Below, piece after piece: positions 17,609-25,160 of a DNA stretch of 64,000 nucleotides. The first letter of the stretch is position 1, and each line of letters starts with the position of its first letter. The stretch spans positions 38,596 through 102,595 of the forward strand of contig DUBO01000028.1 of NCBI GenBank assembly GCA_012960245.1, read 5' to 3'. The position numbers and the translations under genes are program-made. The notes beneath the pieces were generated by a model that was given only the letters and a program-made list of their open reading frames with translations, did no database searches and had not been told where the DNA came from. Source of the DNA: Candidatus Binatota bacterium. GTDB taxonomy: Bacteria; Desulfobacterota; Binatia; UBA1149.

Positions 17609-20016
17609 GTAGTCACATTCCCAACAGTGTCCAGGAGCTTCCGGTAAGCGAGATCCGCTGGATAGGCAAGGGTGTTGAGCGCCTCGAAGACCCGTCGCTT
17701 GTAACCGGCCGCACCGAGTTCATCGACAACGTGGTGCTCCCCGGCATGCTTCACTGCGCCATACTGCGCAGCCCCTACGCCCACGCACGAATCGTTTCGA
17801 TCGACAGCTCGGCGGCCGAAGAGATGGAGGGCGTGTATGCGGTGATCACCGGCAGCGACGCTGCGCGCCTGACCAACCCGGCCACTACGGCACCGGAGGG
17901 TTGGGGTGGCTACTGCCTGGCCCACGAGAAGACCCGCTTCGTGGGCGAGCCCGTGGTGGCGGTGGCGGCAACGAATCGCTACCTGGCCGAGGACGCCCTT
18001 GAGCTCATCATCGTTGAGTACGAGGAGCTGCCGGTGGTGGCTAACGCGCAGGCCGCGCTGGCGGCCGACGCGGCGCTGTTGTTCGAGGAACACGGCAGCA
18101 ACGTGATGCTCCAGCGCAAGTTTACCTGGGGCGAGGTCGACGCGGCGTTTGACCAGGCCGACCTCGTGGTCTCCGACGACTACCGTTGGAACCGCCTGGG
18201 CGCTAATCCCATGGAGACCTTCGGCTGCGTGGTTGACTGGAACCCGGCCGACGACATGCTCACCTGCCGCGGCTCCTTCCAGTCACAGTCGCACATGGGC
18301 CTCGCACGCTCGCTGGTGCTCGGCCTGCCTTCGAACCAGGTGCGCATGATCAGTCACCCGCACGGCGGCAGCTTCGGTGGCAAGGGCGGGTTTCGTGGCG
18401 TGGACATCTGCGCGCTGCTTTCCAAGGCGGCCTCCGGCCGACCGGTGAAGTGGATAGAGGACCGCCTGGAATACCTGCTCGCGGGTGCTGGGCAGAGCTG
18501 GGATCGCGAGTACACGCTGCAGCTGGCGCTCAAGAAGGACGGCACCGTGACCGGCCTGCGCGTGAAGTTGCTCGACGACATGGGCGGCACCGCCGAGGCT
18601 TTCGGCGCCGTGTCGGCGGCCAAGCCCCTGGCCGCTTTTACCGGTTGTTACGCCATACAGGCGGCCGAGTACGATCTCACGCTCGTGGCCACCAACAAGA
18701 TTCCGCAGAGTCCCTACCGCGGCATGGGACCGCCGCCGCACAACTGGGTACTCGAGCAGACCATGGACAAGGCCGCGCGCGAGCTGGGGCTGGACCCCGC
18801 CGAGATCCGCAGGCGCAACTATATTCCGGCCGACGCGTTTCCCTACACCATAGCCAGCGGCAACGAGTACGACTCGGGCAACTACGAGGCCACGCTGGAC
18901 GCGCTGCTCGACATGGCCGACTATCAAAAGCTCTGCGCCGAGCGCGACAGCGCCCAGGCTGAAGGTCGCCTGCTGGGTCTCGGGCTCGCCAACACGATAG
19001 AGCCGGGCGTGTTTGACTGGAACGCCTACGCCATCGTCGGACTCGAGAGCACCGGCGTGCCCGAGGGCATAACGGTGGCTATCGATGTGATGGGTCGCAT
19101 CACGGCACGGCTGGGATTCTCGCTCGAGGGGCAGGGGCAGTACACGCTCGTGGCGCAGGTGCTGGCCGACTACTTTGCCGTCACGCCGGCCGACGTGAGC
19201 ATCGTGTACCAGGACTCGCTGTCGGCGCCGCCACACTTCGGGCCGGGTGGCTCACGACTGGGCGTGGCCATAACCGGCGCCGCGCTGGGAGCCGCGCACC
19301 TGCTCGAGCGCAAGCTGGCCCGCGTTGCCGCGGTACTGTTGCAGTGCGGCCCCGACGATGTCGAGCTCATGGACGGTTTCTTGCGGGTGCGTGCCATGCC
19401 CGAGGCGAAGATGCACTTTGCCGAGGTGGCCGGCGCCATGCTCGCGCGCAGCGACCTGCTGCCCGAAGGCAGCGATCCGCAGCCGCAAGCCACCTACGTG
19501 TGGACGGCTCCCGGTCGCACCCCGGCCGACGAACAGGGCCGCGCGAAGAGTTACCTCACGGCCGCCAACGCCTGCCACCTGGTGAAGGTCGAAATTGATC
19601 GCGACACTGGCACCGTGGATATACTGGGCTACTGGTTGGTCGACGATTGCGGTACCCGCCTCAACCCGGTCACCGTTGAAGGCCAGACCATGGGGGGCAT
19701 AGCGCAGGGCGTGGGCGCGGCGCTGCTCGAGGAGTACGTGTACGACGAGTCTGCCCAGCCGTTGACCTCGTCGTTCATGGACTACCTGCTGCCCAGCGTC
19801 TACGAGGTTCCGCGGGTAGAAAAAAAGGCGCTGACCACTCCGTCGCCGTTTACACCCCTGGGTGCCAAGGGCTGCGGCGAGGGCGCCATGCACACCACGC
19901 CGGCGGCAATCATGTGCGCCATAAACAATGCGTTGTCGCCGCTGGGCCTGTCGGCCCGCGAGGTGCCGGCCAGTCCGCGCAGGCTGTGGAAGCTGCTGCA
20001 CGAGAACGCCGATTGA
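17605..20016 (+). CDS. Molybdenum hydroxylase, large molybdopterin-binding subunit (CoxL/XdhA-like)
   Basis: The 803-residue catalytic subunit hydroxylates a carbon next to nitrogen or a carbonyl, using water as oxygen source. It has the aldehyde oxidase/xanthine dehydrogenase a/b hammerhead domain (GKGVERLEDPSLVTGRTEF onward) and the molybdopterin domain. The catalytic Glu is in GAKGCGEGAMHTTP, about residue 758. The loop near residue 370 reads PYRGMGPPPHNW, not the AYxCSFR of form I CO dehydrogenase, so CO is not the likely substrate. It begins with GTG overlapping the small-subunit stop. The neighbours (amidohydrolase, aldolase-like thiolase, DUF35) suggest an organic, perhaps ring-containing, substrate. 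Confidence 0.95.
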   Translation: MSSHIPNSVQELPVSEIRWIGKGVERLEDPSLVTGRTEFIDNVVLPGMLHCAILRSPYAHARIVSIDSSAAEEMEGVYAVITGSDAARLTNPATTAPEGWGGYCLAHEKTRFVGEPVVAVAATNRYLAEDALELIIVEYEELPVVANAQAALAADAALLFEEHGSNVMLQRKFTWGEVDAAFDQADLVVSDDYRWNRLGANPMETFGCVVDWNPADDMLTCRGSFQSQSHMGLARSLVLGLPSNQVRMISHPHGGSFGGKGGFRGVDICALLSKAASGRPVKWIEDRLEYLLAGAGQSWDREYTLQLALKKDGTVTGLRVKLLDDMGGTAEAFGAVSAAKPLAAFTGCYAIQAAEYDLTLVATNKIPQSPYRGMGPPPHNWVLEQTMDKAARELGLDPAEIRRRNYIPADAFPYTIASGNEYDSGNYEATLDALLDMADYQKLCAERDSAQAEGRLLGLGLANTIEPGVFDWNAYAIVGLESTGVPEGITVAIDVMGRITARLGFSLEGQGQYTLVAQVLADYFAVTPADVSIVYQDSLSAPPHFGPGGSRLGVAITGAALGAAHLLERKLARVAAVLLQCGPDDVELMDGFLRVRAMPEAKMHFAEVAGAMLARSDLLPEGSDPQPQATYVWTAPGRTPADEQGRAKSYLTAANACHLVKVEIDRDTGTVDILGYWLVDDCGTRLNPVTVEGQTMGGIAQGVGAALLEEYVYDESAQPLTSSFMDYLLPSVYEVPRVEKKALTTPSPFTPLGAKGCGEGAMHTTPAAIMCAINNALSPLGLSAREVPASPRRLWKLLHENAD

Positions 20017-20058
20017 GAGAACGACCGCCTGGATTAACGACTGAAAGGAGACGAAGTC

Positions 20059-21072
20059 ATGCCCGCAGATAAAGAATACTTCGTGGCGCTCTCGGAGTGC
20101 CACTTCATGAACCCCGAATCGATGGAAGAGATGTCGTACTACCCGGGCTACGAGCGCTGGTGGAAGAGCATCGACGGGGTCATGCGCGCCTGGGGTGGCG
20201 ACCGCGACCTGTCGGGTGGCGAGGGCATGCCCGAGCCGCGCGCGCACGCGTTGATAGAGTGGATGGACAAGGCCGAGGTCGACGTCTGTTTTGCACTGCG
20301 CGAGTCGATGATGGACGTGGCCGACTACACCACCTGCATGTCGACCAACGCCTTCATGCTCAAGGAGATCGAACCCTACCCTGAGCGCATGTACCTCGAG
20401 TGTAACTGCGGCCCTATCCTCCGGCGCGGCGTCGACAAGGCGATCTGGGAACTGGAGTACCTGTTCAACGAGCGTAATGCGCGCTTGTGCAAGGTCTACG
20501 CGCCAGAGGACGGCCCTCTCAACGACAAGCGGCTGTGGCCCTTCTACGAAAAGTGTTGCGAGCTGGGCATAGCCATCACGGTACACACCGGCATGAGCTA
20601 CGTCTGCCCGCAGCCGAGCAAGTACACCGCCCCGGTGCTGCTCGACGACGTCTGCCTCGATTTCCCCGATCTCAAGGTCATCGCCTATCACATGGGCTGG
20701 CCCGACACCGAGGAACTGATCGGGCTGGCGGGCAAACACGTCAACCTGTACCTGAGCCTGTCGGGCATCATCGGTTGGCTGGCGCGCTCGCCCTACCGCG
20801 CCTACCACATGATAGGCACCGCGCTGCAGTGGGTCAGTGACGAGAAGATCGTCATGGGACTGGACCTCGCGTTTGACGACATGCCGTTGGTGGTCGACTT
20901 CATTCGTAACTTCCAGATTCCCGAGCAGCTGCGCGAAGAGTGGGGTTACAAGGAGATAACCGACCAGATGCGCGCCAACATACTGGGGCTCAACCTCGCA
21001 AAGCTGGCCGGCATAGAGCCGACCCGTCGCGTGGGTAAGGGCAAGGGCAAACCGGGGGCCCTGGCCTCCTGA
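20059..21072 (+). CDS. Amidohydrolase family 2 (ACMSD-like TIM barrel), atypical metal site
   Basis: A 337-residue protein of the amidohydrolase-2 group, which contains decarboxylases and hydrolases acting on ring-cleavage products. Its ATG has an AAAGGAG site. The barrel strands are recognisable: AITVHTGMS, VIAYHMGWP, then KIVMGLDLAFDD with the family's C-terminal Asp. The usual N-terminal DxHxH metal pair is reduced to SECHF, leaving one His, and the protein may bind its metal differently or have changed chemistry. It follows the molybdenum hydroxylase by 42 bases and precedes the thiolase-like gene by 22, so it is a member of the same operon. A C-terminal Lys/Gly tail is low complexity. 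Confidence 0.8.
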   Translation: MPADKEYFVALSECHFMNPESMEEMSYYPGYERWWKSIDGVMRAWGGDRDLSGGEGMPEPRAHALIEWMDKAEVDVCFALRESMMDVADYTTCMSTNAFMLKEIEPYPERMYLECNCGPILRRGVDKAIWELEYLFNERNARLCKVYAPEDGPLNDKRLWPFYEKCCELGIAITVHTGMSYVCPQPSKYTAPVLLDDVCLDFPDLKVIAYHMGWPDTEELIGLAGKHVNLYLSLSGIIGWLARSPYRAYHMIGTALQWVSDEKIVMGLDLAFDDMPLVVDFIRNFQIPEQLREEWGYKEITDQMRANILGLNLAKLAGIEPTRRVGKGKGKPGALAS

Positions 21073-21094
21073 CCGGCCTTCCGGGCGAGCGACG

Positions 21095-22255
21095 ATGAAA
21101 GACAAGGCCTGCATCGTTGGCGTGGGCGCCACCGGGTTCTGCCGCGGCGAGGGCTCGGGCAAGAGCCTGCACGGGCTGCAACTCGAGGCCGCGCTGGCCG
21201 CGCTGGCCGACGCGGGCCTGCGGGCGGGAGAGGTGGACGGTATCATGCCGTTTCCAAACCTGGGCACGGCCGAGGGTTTTGCCGCCAGCCTTGGCTGCGA
21301 GAACCTGAGGTTTGCCACCACGGTCAACATGGGCGGCGCGGCTCCGGTGGCGTCGCTGGGTGTCGCGGCCGCTGCGGTGAGCTCGGGCCTGGCCGACTAC
21401 GTGCTCATGCCCGCGGGTTGGAACGGCTACTCGGGATCGCGGGCTGGCGCCATCGTGCAGGAGATGACGGCTTCGATTCCCGGCGGGGCGATCGCCCGCG
21501 ACTTCTATCTGCCGCACGGGCTGGTGGCCCCTCCGCAGTGGTACGCGCTCATCGCCCGTCGCCACATGCACGAGTACGGTACCACGGCCGAGCAGCTGGG
21601 CGCGGTCGCGCTGGCCATGCGCAAGCACGCGCAGTTGAATCCCGCTGCCGTCATGCACGGCAAGTCGATGACCATGGAGCAGTACCTGGCCTCGCCGATG
21701 ATCACCGATCCCTACCGCTTGTTCGACTGTTGCCTGGAGACCGACGGCGCGGCCGCCTTCGTGGTGACCTCTGCCGAGCGCGCGCGGGATCTTGCCCGCA
21801 CGCCGGTTTACATAAGCGGGGTGGCCTCGGCCCAGCCCTATCCGGCCGACGAGATTACCGGCAGGGAAGATATCTTTCGCACCGGGCTCACGGTGGCCGC
21901 GCCCCGGGCCTTCGAGATGGCCGGCGTAAAACCGGCGGACGCCGACTTTGCCCAGGTGTACGACTGCTTCACCTTCGAGGTAGTCCAGCAGCTCGAAGAA
22001 GCCGGCTTCTGCGCGCGTGGCGAGGGTGGTGCTTTCGTGCAGGAGGGGCGGATAGAGCTCGGCGGCGAACTGCCCGTCAACACCCACGGTGGCCTGCTGA
22101 GCGAGGCCCACGTGCTGGGTATGGGCCACGTTGTGGAGGCCGTGCGGCAGTTGCGCGGCGAAGCAGCTGGGCGACAGGTGGCAGACGCCAGCCTGGGAGT
22201 GGTGACCGGCTGGGGCGATTTCGGCGACGGCTCTATTGCCGTGTTGAGGAACTGA
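21095..22255 (+). CDS. Thiolase-like protein lacking the nucleophilic Cys (Ltp2-type aldolase candidate)
   Basis: A 386-residue member of the SCP-x/lipid-transfer thiolase superfamily. The position of the acylated Cys is occupied by Gly (about residue 80, in TVNMGGAAP), so it cannot be a normal thiolase. Members such as Ltp2 and DitF also lack that Cys; with a DUF35 partner, Ltp2 cleaves beta-hydroxyacyl-CoA side chains by retro-aldol chemistry in steroid degradation. The next gene encodes exactly such a DUF35 protein, six bases away. The C-terminal GGLLSEAHVLGMGH block carries the family's conserved Gly-rich loop. Retro-aldolase activity is inference from this pairing. Confidence 0.82.
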   Translation: MKDKACIVGVGATGFCRGEGSGKSLHGLQLEAALAALADAGLRAGEVDGIMPFPNLGTAEGFAASLGCENLRFATTVNMGGAAPVASLGVAAAAVSSGLADYVLMPAGWNGYSGSRAGAIVQEMTASIPGGAIARDFYLPHGLVAPPQWYALIARRHMHEYGTTAEQLGAVALAMRKHAQLNPAAVMHGKSMTMEQYLASPMITDPYRLFDCCLETDGAAAFVVTSAERARDLARTPVYISGVASAQPYPADEITGREDIFRTGLTVAAPRAFEMAGVKPADADFAQVYDCFTFEVVQQLEEAGFCARGEGGAFVQEGRIELGGELPVNTHGGLLSEAHVLGMGHVVEAVRQLRGEAAGRQVADASLGVVTGWGDFGDGSIAVLRN

Positions 22256-22261
22256 CAAGCG

Positions 22262-22699
22262 ATGACTGATGCTGGAAAGAAAAAGGCAGTGGGTCTGCCG
22301 CTGCCCTTGATGCAGGGATTGCACGGTGAGTTTTATGGGCACTGCGCCGCGGGCCGATTGAGTTTTCAGCGCTGCTCGGACTGCGGTCGCTGGCGCCACG
22401 TGCCGCGCGAGATATGCCCGGCCTGCAGCTCGTGGAACTGGAGCTGGGAGCAGTCGAGCGGGCGCGGCACCGTGTACACTTACACTATCGCTGAGCGCCC
22501 CATGCACCCGGCCTTCGCCGAGCGTTGCCCTTACGCCGTGGTGGTGGTCGAGATGGAAGAAGGCGTAAGATTGCTCAGCCGGGTCGTTGATTGCCCGCCC
22601 TCCGAACTCGAGATAGGCGCGGCAGTTAAAGTCGATTTCGAGGATGTTGGTTCTACCGCTGCCGGCAAAGTTCTTCTACCCGTTTTTCGACGCGGGTAA
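22262..22699 (+). CDS. DUF35 OB-fold zinc-ribbon protein, partner of the thiolase-like protein
   Basis: A 145-residue protein with a rubredoxin-like zinc ribbon (C38, C41, C52, C55) followed by an OB-fold domain with GRGTVYTYTIAERP, the standard DUF35 (ChsH2 C-terminal-like) arrangement. DUF35 proteins bind Ltp2-type thiolase-like proteins and complete their active site. The gene lies six bases after the thiolase-like gene and closes the molybdenum hydroxylase operon; its stop is one base from the stop of the convergent secreted-protein gene. A second DUF35 gene is at 46792. Confidence 0.9.
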   Translation: MTDAGKKKAVGLPLPLMQGLHGEFYGHCAAGRLSFQRCSDCGRWRHVPREICPACSSWNWSWEQSSGRGTVYTYTIAERPMHPAFAERCPYAVVVVEMEEGVRLLSRVVDCPPSELEIGAAVKVDFEDVGSTAAGKVLLPVFRRG

Positions 22700-22700
22700 G

Positions 22701-24947
22701 CTACTCGCAACGCTGATTGCGAAGGAGCAACGCCCCCTCGTAACCCCGCAGCCGTATCTTGTGGGCGCACTTGCGTTTAACCTTGCCGTTGAGCTTGACC
22801 CTCTGGTAGCGCCTCTCGGGCAAGATGATCCGTTGCGACTTGGTCGCCATGAAATCAGTGTTCGAACCGAAGATGTCTGTACGGTAGAGCACCATTCCAT
22901 TGGTGTAGGTGCGCGCGAGCACCATCTCGGTCGGGGCGTCGGCAACCTGGGGGTGATCCTCGGCCCGGTCGAGGTAGAAAATATGCGAGGGCACCGTCGG
23001 AACGCTGCCGTCGGGTAGCAGTTCGGGGTGGGATAGCACCGTGTCGGTACTGTCCCCGATAACGGTGTAATCACCGCCGGCCTGGGTGGCTACCATGTAC
23101 TTCATCGCTTCCAAGCCGGCCGGAATGTAGCCCGCGGGGCTTCCGAGGTCGTGTTCCAGCAGCCGCGTGGGCTGGTAGGCCACGTTTTTGGGTATACCCG
23201 CCCGGTAGTACAGCCAGTCCTCGGTGTTTCCGCTCCCGTAAAGGTAAGTGTGGTTCCAGTTGTTGAGGTAGGTCAGACCGGGGACGTTGAGAAGGTAGTA
23301 CTGGGCCAGCAGGGATTCCTGGTCACGACTCCAGTTCTTTTTCCTGTTGGCCAGGAGGCGGGCACGTCCTGACCGGCTGGTTCCCTGGACTATGTTTCGG
23401 TGTCCCAGCTGGGACATCGCGAAGATGTCCCACGCCTTGTTGATGCCGAAATAGCCGGTCAGTCCGGTCGACGAACGGAGGTAATCCTCCCGCAGGTAGG
23501 CCGATACGCCATCGAGGAAGGGGTAGCGGTCAGCCGAAGTGAAAAGGTTGGCCGCCGATATGTTGGCCGTCAGCCAGGGGCTGCCGGTTGCACTGGCAAT
23601 AGAGGCGAACGTTTCGACGAAGGCCGTGGTGTACTCAGCCAGGAGTTCATCGCTGTCGATAGGGTTCGAGCTCTCGTCGATCGAACCACCGCCCAGTACG
23701 TTGAACTCGGTCGCGCCCACCGTTTTGAAGAGATCGTCGTTGTAGCCGCCCTTCATGCCCTGGGAGTCCCAGTGCTCAGCATGGTACAGCCCGACTTCGG
23801 TGCGAAAATCCGCGTTGAACAGGTTGGCGCGGCACCAGTCCGAGGTCGAGTTCCACATCCTGCCCAGGGGGACGACCCGCGATTCCCAGCGCATGCGGGC
23901 AGAGGCCTGTATATCAGGCCGGGCGGAGAATTCGGCGTCGTCCACGTAGCCGTTGCCGTCGCCGTCGTTGGTGGGATTCCAGCCGGGGATGACCCGGGAA
24001 CTGGAATCACCGGGCGTTAGCTCGGGCATCCAGTCCTTGAGTTGTACGTTGTCCAGTCGCGGCTGGGTGTTGCCATCGCCGTCACGCCATAGCAGGCGCA
24101 CGGCGTACATCATGCCGCCGTCGCGCAGCAGTGACTGGCCGAAATACTGGCCGTGGCCGTACGACAGTCCCGAGCCGTCGTGCAGGCTGGCGATCTGCCA
24201 GTCGGCGGGCGGTGTCCACTTCACCACGCCGCTCGCACCCAGGTTGGCCGTGCCGTCGGTAAAAAGGAGGGGCGACCATTGGCTTACCATGCCGTTGCCG
24301 TCAACCGCGCTCGGGTACTCGATTACCAGCGTGCCGTCGACGGCAAACGATGAAAGGGTCAGTGTTAACTCGTCGAATTTCTCGAAAAGCAATACGTACA
24401 GTGCGCCGTCCTGGTCGGAGTGTTGCCACACTGATGTATCCCACGGCGGAGACTGGTACAGCCAGAATCCTGCGTGCAACGAATCCGCGGTCCAACCAAC
24501 GGTATCGGGTCTACGCGCGAATGGCGTGACCGTTGAATGACTGGCATCGTCGATGGCCAGGGTAGTGTCGGTGGTGAAGTGCAGAAAATAGTCTTCGTAG
24601 TCGCGCCCTGCAGCGAGAGCGCTCCGCCGGTACCACATCTCTGCCTTGCTCGGACTGAAGGCCAGGGTCTGGTTGTACATGTAGTTGATCACGTCGATCT
24701 GCTGGTTACCGTCGGCCCCGTAATCTCCACCGAAAGACACGTCGGCCTGGGCCTGTTCCCAGGCTTTCACCGCGTCCGCGTCCGGCAAGGTCTTTCTGGT
24801 CTTGCGATCGGTGGGGGCCTCCCACGCTCCCGGAAGAACCCAGGCTGTACCGGTGGAGGGATACCGGGACTGCTGCGCCCCAAGCGGGTCAGCCAGGAAG
24901 GAAAACGCCAGCATCGCGAGTAGCGCCGTTGTGTAGTTGTTTCTCAT
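22701..24947 (-). CDS. Large secreted protein of unknown function with an EF-hand-like loop
   Basis: From ATG 24947 this is a 748-residue exported protein; a TTG at 24959 is an alternative. The signal peptide is TALLAMLAFSFLADPLGAQQ. The middle has many aromatic residues and a calcium-type loop DGDGNGYVDDAE near residues 327-338 (D-x-D-x-N-x-x-x-D-x-x-E), as in dockerins and EF-hands. Segments such as YHAEHWDSQGMKGGYNDD and PGLTYLNNWNHTYLYG resemble loops of TIM-barrel glycoside hydrolases, but I cannot assign a family. The C-terminus is basic with two Cys. The upstream neighbour on the same strand is a GH39-like secreted protein, so polysaccharide processing outside the cell is plausible. 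Confidence 0.7.
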   Translation of the reverse strand: MRNNYTTALLAMLAFSFLADPLGAQQSRYPSTGTAWVLPGAWEAPTDRKTRKTLPDADAVKAWEQAQADVSFGGDYGADGNQQIDVINYMYNQTLAFSPSKAEMWYRRSALAAGRDYEDYFLHFTTDTTLAIDDASHSTVTPFARRPDTVGWTADSLHAGFWLYQSPPWDTSVWQHSDQDGALYVLLFEKFDELTLTLSSFAVDGTLVIEYPSAVDGNGMVSQWSPLLFTDGTANLGASGVVKWTPPADWQIASLHDGSGLSYGHGQYFGQSLLRDGGMMYAVRLLWRDGDGNTQPRLDNVQLKDWMPELTPGDSSSRVIPGWNPTNDGDGNGYVDDAEFSARPDIQASARMRWESRVVPLGRMWNSTSDWCRANLFNADFRTEVGLYHAEHWDSQGMKGGYNDDLFKTVGATEFNVLGGGSIDESSNPIDSDELLAEYTTAFVETFASIASATGSPWLTANISAANLFTSADRYPFLDGVSAYLREDYLRSSTGLTGYFGINKAWDIFAMSQLGHRNIVQGTSRSGRARLLANRKKNWSRDQESLLAQYYLLNVPGLTYLNNWNHTYLYGSGNTEDWLYYRAGIPKNVAYQPTRLLEHDLGSPAGYIPAGLEAMKYMVATQAGGDYTVIGDSTDTVLSHPELLPDGSVPTVPSHIFYLDRAEDHPQVADAPTEMVLARTYTNGMVLYRTDIFGSNTDFMATKSQRIILPERRYQRVKLNGKVKRKCAHKIRLRGYEGALLLRNQRCE

Positions 24948-25160
24948 GATGCTGTGCAATCTTTCCCGGCACGGCCACTGGTGGGCCCATGTGCTGTCAA
25001 CTGCGCGCGACCCAAGCCGAGAACCAGCCGCGAAATGAAAAGAGACGATATACTTTCAGCCGAATCAACGGAACCGTATGCTGGGCCTGCCCTGGAAGGT
25101 TTCCGGCGACGGTGCGGTGCGCGCTCGTGGCGGAGCTCCCACAAGCGGGTCGCGCGCGTA

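Noticed and set aside
17605..20016. Carbon monoxide dehydrogenase identity for the Mo subunit
   Set aside because: The AYxCSFR active-site loop of form I CODH is absent (PYRGMGPPPHNW instead).
19252..21330. 692-codon minus-strand ORF
   Set aside because: Antisense of the molybdenum subunit and amidohydrolase genes; no recognisable family.
20990..22507. 505-codon minus-strand ORF
   Set aside because: Antisense of the thiolase-like gene.
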